Origin: Ectothiorhodospira shaposhnikovii
Lineage (GTDB): Bacteria > Pseudomonadota > Gammaproteobacteria > Ectothiorhodospirales > Ectothiorhodospiraceae
Direction: 5' to 3'
DNA length: 64,000 bases
Assembly: GCF_016584105.1 (NCBI RefSeq)
Contig: NZ_NRSM01000015.1
Coordinates: 1-64,000 of the forward strand
Shown here: one piece after another, positions 37,590-46,271 of the stretch
How the letters are laid out: every line of letters begins with the position of its first letter
Position numbering within the stretch: position 1 is the stretch's first letter
Program-made: the position numbers and the translations under genes
The notes under the pieces: model-generated
Database searches by the model: none
What the model was told of the DNA's origin: nothing
What the model saw: only the letters and a program-made list of their open reading frames with translations

Positions 37590-38303
37590 ATGTCCGAGAG
37601 CCATCACAACGTCGACGCCGCCGAGATTGCCAAGTTTGGTGACATGGCCCACCGCTGGTGGGACCCCAACGGCGAATGCCGTCCCCTGCATGAAATCAAC
37701 CCCCTGCGTCTGGACTACGTCGATGAAGGCTGCGGCGGACTCAAGGGCCTCAAGGTCCTGGATGTGGGCTGCGGCGGTGGCCTGCTCTCCGAAGCCATGG
37801 CCCGGCGCGGCGCCCAGGTCACCGGTATCGACATGAGCGAGGCCGGTCTGGGCGTGGCCCGCATGCACCTGCTGGAATCCGGCCTGGAAGTGGATTACCG
37901 GCAGACCTCCGCCGAGGCGCTGGCGGAAACCATGCCCGGTGCCTTTGACGTGGTCACCTGCATGGAAATGCTGGAGCATGTTCCCGACCCGGGCTCCGTG
38001 ATCCACGCCTGCGCCCGCCTGGTGAAGCCCGGCGGCCATGTCTTCTTCGCCACCCTCAACCGCACGCCCCAGGCCTTCGCCATGGCCATCCTGGGCGCGG
38101 AATACCTGATGCGCATGCTGCCCAAGGGCACCCATGAATACGCCCGCTTCGTCCGTCCATCGGAGATGGAGCAATGGATGCGTGAGGCCAGCCTGACCCT
38201 GAAGGAACTGATGGGCATGCACTACCAGCTGCTCTCCGGCACCTACCGTCTTGGACCCGGCGTGGATGTCAACTACCTGGCCCACGCCGTCCGCGAGGCA
38301 TAG
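37590..38303 (+). CDS. ubiG: Ubiquinone biosynthesis O-methyltransferase
   Basis: A 237-residue SAM-dependent enzyme that carries out both O-methylations in ubiquinone synthesis. It has the SAM motif VLDVGCGGGLLSEAMARRGA, the start NVDAAEIAKFGDMAHRWWDP, and HVFFATLNRTPQAFAMAILG. Start at MSESHHNVD (37590) is family-like; a GTG at 37551 is a possible extension. It precedes mupP by about 40 nt, as in Pseudomonas. Confidence 0.95.
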   Translation: MSESHHNVDAAEIAKFGDMAHRWWDPNGECRPLHEINPLRLDYVDEGCGGLKGLKVLDVGCGGGLLSEAMARRGAQVTGIDMSEAGLGVARMHLLESGLEVDYRQTSAEALAETMPGAFDVVTCMEMLEHVPDPGSVIHACARLVKPGGHVFFATLNRTPQAFAMAILGAEYLMRMLPKGTHEYARFVRPSEMEQWMREASLTLKELMGMHYQLLSGTYRLGPGVDVNYLAHAVREA

Positions 38304-38343
38304 GCCGAAACATCGGCCCAGACTCACCCGGGGAGATCAGTCC

Positions 38344-39039
38344 ATGCCCAGTCGCGCCCCATTGCGTACCGTGCTGTTCGACCTGGACGGCACCCTGGCG
38401 GACACCGCCCCCGACATGTATGCCGCCCTGATCGCCCTGCAACGGGAACAGGGCGTGCCGGCACTGCCCTTCGAGAACGTGCGCAACCAGGTATCCCACG
38501 GCGGCGCGGCGCTGGTCAGACTGGCCTTTCCCGACGCCGAGGGGGATCACTTTGAAACCCTCAGGCAACGTTTCCTCGACCTTTACGCCGAACACTACCT
38601 GTGCCTGGAAACCCGCCTGTTTCCCGGCATGGAGACGCTGCTCCAGGCCATCGAGGAGCAGGGACTGAACTGGGGCATCGTCACCAACAAGCCGGCCTGG
38701 CTCACCGATCCGCTGGTGCGCGCCATGGACCTGCACCGGCGCGCCGTCACCGTCATCAGCGGTGACACCACTCCCCAGCGCAAGCCCCATCCCATGCCCA
38801 TGCTGCTGGCCTGTGAACAGGCCGCCTGCCAACCGGCCGAATGTCTGTACGTGGGAGATGCCGAGCGGGACATTCAGGCCGGACGCGCCGCCGGAACCCA
38901 CACCCTGGTGGCCCTCTACGGCTATATCGACGACGCCCAGGCACCCGCCACCTGGGGCGCGGATGCCGCCATCGATCACCCGGAGCAGATCCTCCCCTGG
39001 CTCCCCGCCGAGCCCGGGCTGGGGGTCGCCTCCCGATGA
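38344..39039 (+). CDS. mupP: HAD phosphatase, probable N-acetylmuramic acid 6-phosphate phosphatase MupP (or phosphoglycolate phosphatase)
   Basis: A 231-residue HAD-superfamily phosphatase with the nucleophile motif VLFDLDGTLADT and the later blocks GIVTNKPAWLT and YVGDAERDIQAGRAAG. Sequence annotation often calls such proteins Gph. The ubiG-adjacent position and the RNQVSHGGAALVRLAF segment match the Pseudomonas MupP of peptidoglycan recycling. The name therefore rests on synteny. The ATG at 38344 gives the family length; it overlaps the next gene by ATGA. Confidence 0.75.
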   Translation: MPSRAPLRTVLFDLDGTLADTAPDMYAALIALQREQGVPALPFENVRNQVSHGGAALVRLAFPDAEGDHFETLRQRFLDLYAEHYLCLETRLFPGMETLLQAIEEQGLNWGIVTNKPAWLTDPLVRAMDLHRRAVTVISGDTTPQRKPHPMPMLLACEQAACQPAECLYVGDAERDIQAGRAAGTHTLVALYGYIDDAQAPATWGADAAIDHPEQILPWLPAEPGLGVASR

Positions 39040-40520
39040 ACAGGCATCTGCGCCTGGGCATCGCCCTGATCGCGGTGCTGCTCATGGCCCTGGCCTGGTG
39101 GATGGTACTGGCCGCCGAACGGGGCGTGCAGAGCCTGTCCCTCACCCGGGACGGCGTCCCCGTCACTCTGCTGCTGCCCGCCGTGAGCGAGCCGGCGCCG
39201 GGCGTGGTGATGGCCCACGGCTTTGCCGGTTCTGAACGCCTGATGCGCCACTGGGCCCTGACCCTGGCCCGCGCTGGCGTAGTGGTGGCCTTGCCGGACC
39301 TGAGTGGTCACGGCCGCAACCAGACACCCCTGGACTGGTGGAACGATCCTGAACAGTTCCAGCGCGACGTCCAGACCGCCCTGGATCTGCTGCTGAGCCG
39401 CCCTGAAGTGGATCACCGGCGCCTGGGGCTACTGGGGCACTCCCTCGGAGCCGGGGCCGCCATCGACGCCGGCAAGCTCCGCCTGGACGATGTCAGCGCC
39501 GTGGTGGCCATCTCCCCCGGCCAGAGCGAGGTCGGCCCGGGCAGCCCCCGCAACCTGATGCTCATGGCCGGCGCCTGGGAAGGCCCCTTCCTGGCAGCGG
39601 CGAAGACCCTTCTGGAACAGGCCGGCGGCGAGGGAGGAAATCCCCTGCAGGGCACTGCCCGTACCCTTACCGTCATTCCCCATGCCGAGCATATCGGCAT
39701 CCTGTTCCGCCACGAGGCCCACACCGCCTCCCTGGCGTGGTTTGACCGGATCTGGGATCTTTCGGCCCCGGCCGTTTCCCCCAACCCCACCCTTGCCTGG
39801 TGGCTGCTGCACCTGCTGGCGGTCCTGATCCTGTGGCGCACCCTGGTCCCTCTGTTCACACCCGGAGGGGACCCCTCTTCCCTGCGGGGCATGCATCCGG
39901 ACTGGCTGAATCATACCCGTCGCCCCCTGCTGCGTGCCGCCCTGAGCGGTGTCGGGGCCACCGCGGCCCTGATCGGTATCGGCGAGGTGATCTATCTGGA
40001 TGGCCTGGGGGGCATCCTGGTGAGTCCCCAATTCGCCCTCTGGCTGGCCCTGGCGGGTCTGTTCTGGCTGGCCCTCGGCACCCGGCCACCCCGCCCGGAA
40101 TGGGCGGACCTGGGCTGGGGAATGGTCATGTTCGGCGTGCTGATGCTGGCCTTCGGCGTGCTCGGCGCCAAGGTCTGGCTGGCCTGGTGGCCCCCGCTGC
40201 ACCGCCTGCCCTATCTGCCGGTGCTGACCCTGCTGATCCTGCCCTGGGCCGTGGCCCTGTCCACCGCCCTGCTGGGGCGGGGGGGCATCCAGGGCTTCGG
40301 CCTTGGCCTGGGCATCACCCTGGTGACCATGGTCACCGTCGGCATTGCCGCCGCCGTGGTGGACGGCATGATGTTCCTGCTCATCATCCTGCCCCTGCTG
40401 CCGGTGATGCTGGCCCTGCCCCTGCTGGTGAGCCTGCCGGCACAGCGCCCCTGGGCCGGAGGGCTGGCCATGGCCGCCTTCCTGGGCTGGACCCTGACCA
40501 TGATGTTTCCGCTGATTTAA
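39036..40520 (+). CDS. Membrane-anchored alpha/beta hydrolase with C-terminal multi-helix membrane domain
   Basis: A 494-residue protein of mixed layout. A signal-anchor helix is at about 6-26 (LGIALIAVLLMALAWWMVLA). An alpha/beta hydrolase domain spans about 40-245, with VVMAHGFAGSERLM (oxyanion/HG region), nucleophile elbow LGHSLGAGAA and a likely catalytic His in VIPHAEHIGILF. Then comes a C-terminal part with about seven membrane helices from residue about 250. The substrate is unknown. The ATG overlaps the mupP stop, so expression is coupled to ubiG-mupP. I do not know an exact homologue; the hydrolase call comes from the motifs. Confidence 0.75.
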   Translation: MNRHLRLGIALIAVLLMALAWWMVLAAERGVQSLSLTRDGVPVTLLLPAVSEPAPGVVMAHGFAGSERLMRHWALTLARAGVVVALPDLSGHGRNQTPLDWWNDPEQFQRDVQTALDLLLSRPEVDHRRLGLLGHSLGAGAAIDAGKLRLDDVSAVVAISPGQSEVGPGSPRNLMLMAGAWEGPFLAAAKTLLEQAGGEGGNPLQGTARTLTVIPHAEHIGILFRHEAHTASLAWFDRIWDLSAPAVSPNPTLAWWLLHLLAVLILWRTLVPLFTPGGDPSSLRGMHPDWLNHTRRPLLRAALSGVGATAALIGIGEVIYLDGLGGILVSPQFALWLALAGLFWLALGTRPPRPEWADLGWGMVMFGVLMLAFGVLGAKVWLAWWPPLHRLPYLPVLTLLILPWAVALSTALLGRGGIQGFGLGLGITLVTMVTVGIAAAVVDGMMFLLIILPLLPVMLALPLLVSLPAQRPWAGGLAMAAFLGWTLTMMFPLI

Positions 40521-40545
40521 ACCGCTCCGGCTGCAATCCGGGCGT

Positions 40546-41343
40546 CTAGAACCACTTTCGGGGCACCATGGTCTTGCGTTCCCTTTCCCGCTCCTTCCGC
40601 ATGAAGTCCTGAAAGACTTCTTCATCAAAAACCGTTCCCGCGATCACCTTGTCCTGACGCAGGGTGATGGCGATTTCCTTTGCCGGATCATAGTAAGTGG
40701 TCAGCGTCACCTTCAGGGTATCCTTGTCACGGTAACCGCTAGACAAGGGGAAGACCCTGATCTCCTGGTCAAGCCCCTCCGACTCGGTAGGCTCTCCCAT
40801 GTGCATCACCCGCCCCACATAAACCTTTCGATCCTCCATATGGAGCATCAGCACATCACCATCCCGGTAAGACCGCAGGAATAGCTCGTCCATCGGGCTA
40901 TCCCTCAGGATGCCGGACATCAACACCAGCTTGTACAGCTCCTGGGGAGAACGTGTTCCGGCCACACGCCGATACCGGTACCAGACAAGTGCCCGGGCCA
41001 GAGCAACCCAGGCAAAAGCCACGACCAGCGATCCCATGGCGACAATCATCAGGAACAGACCGTCATCCTGTCGAAAACCCAGCTTGGCCAGAGTCCGACT
41101 CAACATGCCCAGAAAGCGCTCGACGCCTTCCGAGCAAACCATGCAGCCGGTAGCGGATGACATCAGGAAGTCGAACAGGAGGATGCCGAGAAACGCAAAA
41201 AGGGTGCACAAGGCACCCAGGTATGCACTCTTCAGATACAGCAACTGACCATCAAAACGGTGCAGCCGAAAAAAATAGTAGGGATGATGCAGAAAAACGA
41301 CGAAGCCGCTGACCAGAATGGACAGTACCAGCAGCAACCACAT
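40546..41343 (-). CDS. Uncharacterised membrane protein
   Basis: A 265-residue protein with three probable membrane helices (about 1-20, 42-64 and 97-120) and a C-terminal cytoplasmic region of about 145 residues. I do not recognise a family or catalytic motif. It ends 26 nt from the convergent hydrolase gene. Directly upstream, about 6 nt away, is the small gene 41350-41535, so the two probably form a pair. Codon use and composition match the neighbours, which supports a real gene. Confidence 0.6.
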   Translation of the reverse strand: MWLLLVLSILVSGFVVFLHHPYYFFRLHRFDGQLLYLKSAYLGALCTLFAFLGILLFDFLMSSATGCMVCSEGVERFLGMLSRTLAKLGFRQDDGLFLMIVAMGSLVVAFAWVALARALVWYRYRRVAGTRSPQELYKLVLMSGILRDSPMDELFLRSYRDGDVLMLHMEDRKVYVGRVMHMGEPTESEGLDQEIRVFPLSSGYRDKDTLKVTLTTYYDPAKEIAITLRQDKVIAGTVFDEEVFQDFMRKERERERKTMVPRKWF

Positions 41344-41349
41344 CCTTGT

Positions 41350-41535
41350 TTACTCGATCATTTCCTTCATTTTCAGGGAAAGGGCCCGAATCTTGTCGGA
41401 ATCACGCGCATCCTCCACCGACATGGTGAGCGTGCCGCGCCCCACCACCTTCATGGAGGGCTTGTCGAATTTCCTGAGTTCTTCCCGCTCACTGTCGGTC
41501 AGTTCCAAGCCCATCTTTTGCAGCAATGTGGTCAT
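41350..41535 (-). CDS. Small protein of unknown function (61 residues)
   Basis: Starts MTTLLQKMGLELTDSEREEL, is highly charged, ends LSLKMKEMIE and has no membrane segment. A ribosome site (AGGAGGTCAACC) lies just upstream of the ATG at 41535. It is followed within 6 nt by the membrane protein gene 40546-41343. The strong SD sequence and tight spacing argue for a genuine small gene; no function is suggested. Confidence 0.55.
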   Translation of the reverse strand: MTTLLQKMGLELTDSEREELRKFDKPSMKVVGRGTLTMSVEDARDSDKIRALSLKMKEMIE

Positions 41536-41706
41536 GGGTTGACCTCCTCAGGGGTGTTACCTGTTACATGCAACATAGCAGCTAGATAACACAGAACACC
41601 GCAAACCACCAGATCAGGCCTCTCTCGCAGGGATATCATCTCAACCAGAAACGCCGCCCGCCCCGTCTTGCTCGGCGGAGGAAAACAGCCCCCAGGGCGC
41701 ATCACT

Positions 41707-42486
41707 TCACCAGTGCACCAACTCCCTGTAGGCGTGCCAGGTGGCATGCCCCAGAATCGGCAGGATCACCATCAATCCCAGCATCAGGGTTGCAAACCCG
41801 AAGGCCGTCAGGGCCGCCAGCAGTCCGGCCCATATCGCCATGGCGGCAGGGTTTTGAAGGACCACCCGCACACTGGTCACCACACCGTCGATGATTTCGC
41901 CGCGCCGATCCGTGATCATGGGCAGGGTAACCGCGCCGGTCATGAACACCAGCACGGCTGCAAGGGCGCCGCTGGTCATGAAGATGCCCAGAAATCCCAG
42001 GCCTTCCACAGTGCTGAACAAGGATGACCAACTGGTCTGCAACCCCGCGGGCAGACGGTCAAAAAACAGTGCCAGCATCAGGGAAGTAAAACGAATCCAG
42101 GCGATCATGATCACCGAAAGAAATGCAATGTACAGACCGATGACAACCGGATTATCGCGCCAGGCCCGCCAGGTCTGCATGAAGGAAACCGACCGCCCCT
42201 GCTCCAGCAGACGGCTGCTTTCATAGATGCCCATGGCGGCAAGAGGACCCAACAGCAGGAACCCCGCCAGGAAGGTCAGCACCAGAAAGGGCTCGGCTCG
42301 CACCCCCCAGAGAATGGCATACCCCAGCAACACCACCATCAGCCCGTAGATCAGTCCGGGCACGGGGGCCTTCATGAAATCCCGGGCCCCCATGGATAGC
42401 CAGTGAAAAGGGCGATCACGGGAAACACGTTGCAGGATGGGTTCCGCACTTGCGGTGACGGAAGCGGAATTGAGCAATTTGTCCAT
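41707..42486 (-). CDS. DUF2189 family membrane protein
   Basis: A 259-residue protein with about six membrane helices and the family start (PFHWLSMGARDFMKAPVPGLIYG). It matches the DUF2189 family of predicted inner-membrane proteins, often annotated cytochrome c oxidase subunit I-like without proof. Role unknown. It stands between the 40.5-41.5 kb unknown pair and the photosynthesis cluster on the minus strand, with about 170 nt and no feature before the isomerase gene. Confidence 0.8.
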   Translation of the reverse strand: MDKLLNSASVTASAEPILQRVSRDRPFHWLSMGARDFMKAPVPGLIYGLMVVLLGYAILWGVRAEPFLVLTFLAGFLLLGPLAAMGIYESSRLLEQGRSVSFMQTWRAWRDNPVVIGLYIAFLSVIMIAWIRFTSLMLALFFDRLPAGLQTSWSSLFSTVEGLGFLGIFMTSGALAAVLVFMTGAVTLPMITDRRGEIIDGVVTSVRVVLQNPAAMAIWAGLLAALTAFGFATLMLGLMVILPILGHATWHAYRELVHW

Positions 42487-42654
42487 GGTATCACCTCACT
42501 TCGGCGTAAGACGTCGGCAAGGACTCCCCCATGACGGAAAGGTATAGACCCGAACAGGCAACACTGCCTGTGACGGATTGCGCATTGTCAAACATTGGTC
42601 AGCCGGTGAGTTGCCGCGGAGAGATTGTGCCCGCCGGTACGCGTCAAGAAACTA

Positions 42655-43971
42655 TCAGCAGGACACCAGCGAACCCCGTAGGGCCGCCACAGTGGCGGCC
42701 CCCGTGCCGAACATGCAGATCCGCAGCTCTTCCAGGGTGTCGGCAATGAAACGGTCCAGGGCGCCCTCCCCCTGACAGGCCTTCACCAGCATGGCTCTGG
42801 CCATGGCACCCATATCCGCCCCCAGGGCCAGGGCCTTGGCCAGCTCGATACCGTTGGTCAGGCCGCCGCAGGCAATCAGGGGCAGGGTCTGGGAAACCCG
42901 CCGCACGTTGAGGATGCTGTCACTGGTGGGAATCCCCCATTCACCGAAGCGCTCCCCCATCAGACGCTCCCGCGAGGAATCCGCGCAGAGTGATTCCACC
43001 CGCGCCCAGGATGTCCCGCCGGCCCCGGCACAGTCGATGCCGGATACGCCGCAGGCCAGCAATTGCCGGGCGGCCTGCTCGCTGATGCCAAAACCCACCT
43101 CCCGGGCGAACACCGGCACACCGGCCTCCTTGAGTGCTTCGCAAAGCCGGCTCAACCGGTCTGCGACACCGCGAAAATCCAGGTCTCCGCCTTGAACGGC
43201 TTCCTGGATGGGGTTGAGATGGATGAACAGGGCATCGGCGCGGATCATGTCCACCGCCCGCAGGGCCTCGTCCCTGCCCCAGCCCTTCACCAGCTGAGCC
43301 GCGCCCAGGTTGGCAAACAACATGGCGGTGGGGGCCTGACTGCGCAGCTCGAAATAGCGTGCCCGACTGCCATCCTCGATACCCACCCGCTGGCTCCCCA
43401 CACCCATGGCCAGCCCCCAGCGTTCGGCCGCCCGGGCCAGACGGTGATTGATCACCAGGGCACGCCGGTCCCCACCGGTCATGGGGGCGATCATCAGCGG
43501 CGCGCACAGGGCACGCCCCGCCAAAGTGACGGACAGATCGATCTGCGACAGGGCGATTTCAGGCAGGGCCTGACTGACAAAATCAAAGCGCTCCAAACCC
43601 GTCGTCTTGCGGTAAAGCGCCCGCTCGCTCAGGCAAGCCTTGATATGCCGCCCCTTGGAGCGGGGGTCACGCAGGGAAACGGCATCAAGGGTCATGGCGT
43701 CCATGGTTCGCCGCATGCGTTGCCATAGATCCACCAGATGGGCCGCGAATCCCGCCAGCAGCCAGAAGGAGATCCAGTACCACTCCGCGCCCGTCAGCGC
43801 CGCCCGCAGGGCCAGCATGAGGGACACGCCGGCCAGCAGGAAGGGCCAGAACCTGGCAAAGGCCAGACCCCGGCCGGCAAGACGGTGCCAAAGGCCCAGC
43901 AGGGCCGCCTCCAGGACCATGGCCAGGATGATCAGATCAACGACCAGACCGGAGGCAAACCACTGGGCCAT
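42655..43971 (-). CDS. fni: Type 2 isopentenyl-diphosphate isomerase fused to an N-terminal membrane domain
   Basis: A 438-residue protein. Residues about 1-90 hold three probable membrane helices (9-29, 40-59, 64-84) and resemble a small proteobacterial membrane protein. From about 103 the sequence is an FMN-dependent type 2 IPP isomerase (SKGRHIKACL, APLMIAPMTGG, VGSQR, HLNPIQEAVQGGD, SGIDCAGAGGTSWAR, LIACGGLTNG). The enzyme interconverts IPP and DMAPP for carotenoids and the bacteriochlorophyll tail. Isolated type 2 enzymes have about 340 residues and no membrane part, so this is a fusion. It lies 10 nt after bchP on the same strand, matching an IPP-isomerase position in other photosynthesis clusters. 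Confidence 0.88.
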   Translation of the reverse strand: MAQWFASGLVVDLIILAMVLEAALLGLWHRLAGRGLAFARFWPFLLAGVSLMLALRAALTGAEWYWISFWLLAGFAAHLVDLWQRMRRTMDAMTLDAVSLRDPRSKGRHIKACLSERALYRKTTGLERFDFVSQALPEIALSQIDLSVTLAGRALCAPLMIAPMTGGDRRALVINHRLARAAERWGLAMGVGSQRVGIEDGSRARYFELRSQAPTAMLFANLGAAQLVKGWGRDEALRAVDMIRADALFIHLNPIQEAVQGGDLDFRGVADRLSRLCEALKEAGVPVFAREVGFGISEQAARQLLACGVSGIDCAGAGGTSWARVESLCADSSRERLMGERFGEWGIPTSDSILNVRRVSQTLPLIACGGLTNGIELAKALALGADMGAMARAMLVKACQGEGALDRFIADTLEELRICMFGTGAATVAALRGSLVSC

Positions 43972-43981
43972 GGCTCGGCCC

Positions 43982-45178
43982 TCAGACCTTGGACAGACCC
44001 AGCAGATGGCCCATGTCCTTGAAGAAGATACGGATCTGGGCCAGGGGGCGGGTCCGCACCAGCTTCTTGTACATGTAGGACTGCCAGGTCAGATCCTGTA
44101 CGTCCTTGTCGCGGCAGATGGCGACGAAGCGTTCGCGGCGCTTGTCGTTGATGTACCAGAAGCGCTGCATGATGCCCAGCACCCAGAATACCTGGCCGTG
44201 CAGCTTCATGAAGCGCTTGCGGGCCAGCTTCAGGTCCGCCGGCTTGCCGGAGGTGAGGAAGCTGTGTACGGCTTCCGCCGCCAGACGCCCGCCCAGCATG
44301 GCGTAGTAGATACCCTCGCCGGAGGCGGGAGCCACCACACCGGCGGCATCCCCGGCCAGCAGCACGTCACGGCCGTTGTCCCAGCATTTCATGGGGTACA
44401 GGGGGATGGGCGCACCCTCGCAACGCAGGGTCTCGCAATCTTCCATGCCGGCGGCCTTTCTCAGTTCCTCCACGGCACCCCGCAGGGAGAAACCGCGATG
44501 GGCGGAACCGACCCCCACGCTGACGGTGTCGCCGTGGGGGAAGACCCAGGCATAGAAGTCGGGGGACAGGGAACCGCGATAATAGACGTCGCAACGCTCG
44601 GGATCGTATTCCGCGTCCGGACGGGTGGGGCGACTGATGATCTCGTGGTAGGCGGCCACATGGGGAATCTTGTCGGCACCGGGTACTTCCTGGCGGGCCA
44701 CGGAAGAGCGGGCACCATCGGCACCGATCACGGCCCGGGCGCGCACGCCCACCACTTCATCATCGGCATTCTTGTAACGCACCACGGCGGTGCCGTCGGC
44801 GTCACGGTCGATCTTCTCATAGGTGCCCACGCGACGCTCGGCACCCGCCTGCCCTGCCCGCTCACGCAACCAGGGATCAAAGGTCTTGCGGTCCACCATG
44901 CCCACGTAACCACCGTCGATGGGCATGTCCACCTTGCGGTCCGAGGGAGAGAACATGCGGGCGCAGCGAATCCTGGCCACCAGCACCTCTTCCGGCACGT
45001 CGAACTCGGTCATGAGGATGGGGGGAATGGCACCGCCGCAGGGCTTGATGCGCCCTTCCCGGTCCAGCAGCAGGACCTTGCGACCAGCCCTGGCCAGATC
45101 GGTGGCGGCCGTCGCCCCCGCTGGACCACCACCGATCACGACCACATCATAGGTTTCCATTTCAGCCATTTGATTCAC
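43982..45178 (-). CDS. bchP: Geranylgeranyl diphosphate/bacteriochlorophyll reductase
   Basis: A 398-residue flavoprotein that reduces the geranylgeranyl tail of bacteriochlorophyll to phytyl. The FAD site is near the start (YDVVVIGGGPAGATAATDLA), followed by PCGGAIPP, YVGMVDRKTFDPWLRERA, VIGADGARS and LLAGDAAGVVAPASGEGIY. It follows bchG and its terminator and reads into the isomerase gene. It acts just after or around esterification by BchG. Confidence 0.96.
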   Translation of the reverse strand: MNQMAEMETYDVVVIGGGPAGATAATDLARAGRKVLLLDREGRIKPCGGAIPPILMTEFDVPEEVLVARIRCARMFSPSDRKVDMPIDGGYVGMVDRKTFDPWLRERAGQAGAERRVGTYEKIDRDADGTAVVRYKNADDEVVGVRARAVIGADGARSSVARQEVPGADKIPHVAAYHEIISRPTRPDAEYDPERCDVYYRGSLSPDFYAWVFPHGDTVSVGVGSAHRGFSLRGAVEELRKAAGMEDCETLRCEGAPIPLYPMKCWDNGRDVLLAGDAAGVVAPASGEGIYYAMLGGRLAAEAVHSFLTSGKPADLKLARKRFMKLHGQVFWVLGIMQRFWYINDKRRERFVAICRDKDVQDLTWQSYMYKKLVRTRPLAQIRIFFKDMGHLLGLSKV

Positions 45179-45223
45179 CTTTGTCCGGCTCCGGGCTCAC
45201 TACCGCACCACGGAAAAAAGTCA

Positions 45224-45263
45224 TAAAAAAGGGGAGTCAGGCGAACGTATCGCTCGACTCCCC
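45224..45263 (-). terminator. Rho-independent terminator after bchG
   Basis: On the minus strand GGGGAGTCGAGCGATACGTT and the following CGCCTGACTCCCC form a stem (GGGGAGTC with GACTCCCC). Directly after it comes a TTTTTT tract (45225-45230). It separates bchG from bchP, which should therefore have its own promoter or be reached by read-through. Confidence 0.75.
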
Positions 45264-45291
45264 CCCGAAAGCTACCCTGGCAATGCGCTGA

Positions 45292-46176
45292 TCACGACGC
45301 CATCAGATTCATGCTGCCCAGGGCGAAAGCCGTGATCATCATGCCGCTCACGTAGAGCGTGACACCGGTGGCGTTATACCAGGGGGCCAGGGCCTTGGGC
45401 TGCTTGAGCAGGCGCAGCATCAGTCCACCCTGAACGGCCAGCAGCACGGCGATGGCCAAGGCATGCCACAGGGCACCCCAGGAGAACAACAGCGCAATTA
45501 CCACCACCTGGGGCAGGGCCATGACCCAGCAAGCCAGACGGGCGGCACGCTCCACACCCAGTTGCACCGGCAGGGAACCCAGGCCCATGCGGGTATCCCC
45601 TTCCACGGACTTGAAGTCGTTGAGGGTCATGATGCCGTGGGCACCGATGCTGTACAGCAGAGCCACCGCCACGATGCGCCAGTCGGGGAAGACCGCCGTC
45701 ATCACCACGGCGCCGGTGAACCAGGGCACCCCTTCATAGCAGATGGCCACGGCGGAATTTCCGTACCAGCCATTGCGCTTGAGACGGGTGGGCGGGGCGC
45801 TGTAGGCCCAGGCCAGAATCATGCCGAAAAGGGCCGCCAGAAAGCCCCAGATACCGAGCACCGTGGCCACCAGCAGGGACAGGATGGTCCAGATGATGGC
45901 GATGTACAGCCCCCAGCGTCCGGGAATCCGCCCCGAAGGAATGGGGCGATTGGGCTCGTTGATCTTGTCCACATGGCGGTCGAACCAGTCATTGACCGCC
46001 TGGCTGGTGCCGCAGATCAAAGGACCTGCCAGGACCACGCCAACGATGATGAGCCACCATCGCTCCTGCAGAGCGACACCGGATGAAACGACGCCACAGG
46101 CAAAGGCCCACATAGGCGGGAACCAGGTGACGGGCTTGAGCAGTTCGAGGACTGCGCGGGGTGCTGGTATCGACAT
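45292..46176 (-). CDS. bchG: Bacteriochlorophyll synthase
   Basis: A 294-residue UbiA-family prenyltransferase that attaches geranylgeranyl or phytyl diphosphate to bacteriochlorophyllide. It has several membrane helices and two aspartate motifs, NDWFDRHVDKINEPNRPIPSG and NDFKSVEGDTRMGL. Length is normal. The start MSIPAPRAVLELLKPVTW at 46176 is family-like. No Shine-Dalgarno precedes it, and a strong TATAAT lies only about 10 nt upstream, so the message may be leaderless. Confidence 0.95.
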   Translation of the reverse strand: MSIPAPRAVLELLKPVTWFPPMWAFACGVVSSGVALQERWWLIIVGVVLAGPLICGTSQAVNDWFDRHVDKINEPNRPIPSGRIPGRWGLYIAIIWTILSLLVATVLGIWGFLAALFGMILAWAYSAPPTRLKRNGWYGNSAVAICYEGVPWFTGAVVMTAVFPDWRIVAVALLYSIGAHGIMTLNDFKSVEGDTRMGLGSLPVQLGVERAARLACWVMALPQVVVIALLFSWGALWHALAIAVLLAVQGGLMLRLLKQPKALAPWYNATGVTLYVSGMMITAFALGSMNLMAS

Positions 46177-46185
46177 GGCGGGTAA

Positions 46186-46224
46186 ATTATACGCGGCCCA
46201 GCGTATCGTCAAGCTTCATTTACA
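46186..46224 (-). promoter_or_regulatory. bchG promoter with a PpsR-like box
   Basis: On the minus strand a TATAAT (46186-46191) has a TTGACG -35-like hexamer (46207-46212) at 15-nt spacing. The -35 overlaps TGT-N12-ACG (46207-46224), which departs by one base from the CrtJ/PpsR consensus TGT-N12-ACA. Short spacing and the single mismatch make this tentative. Confidence 0.5.
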
Positions 46225-46271
46225 CCGCCCGGAGATGCGATAAGTAATGAATCATGGACACAGGGATAAGG

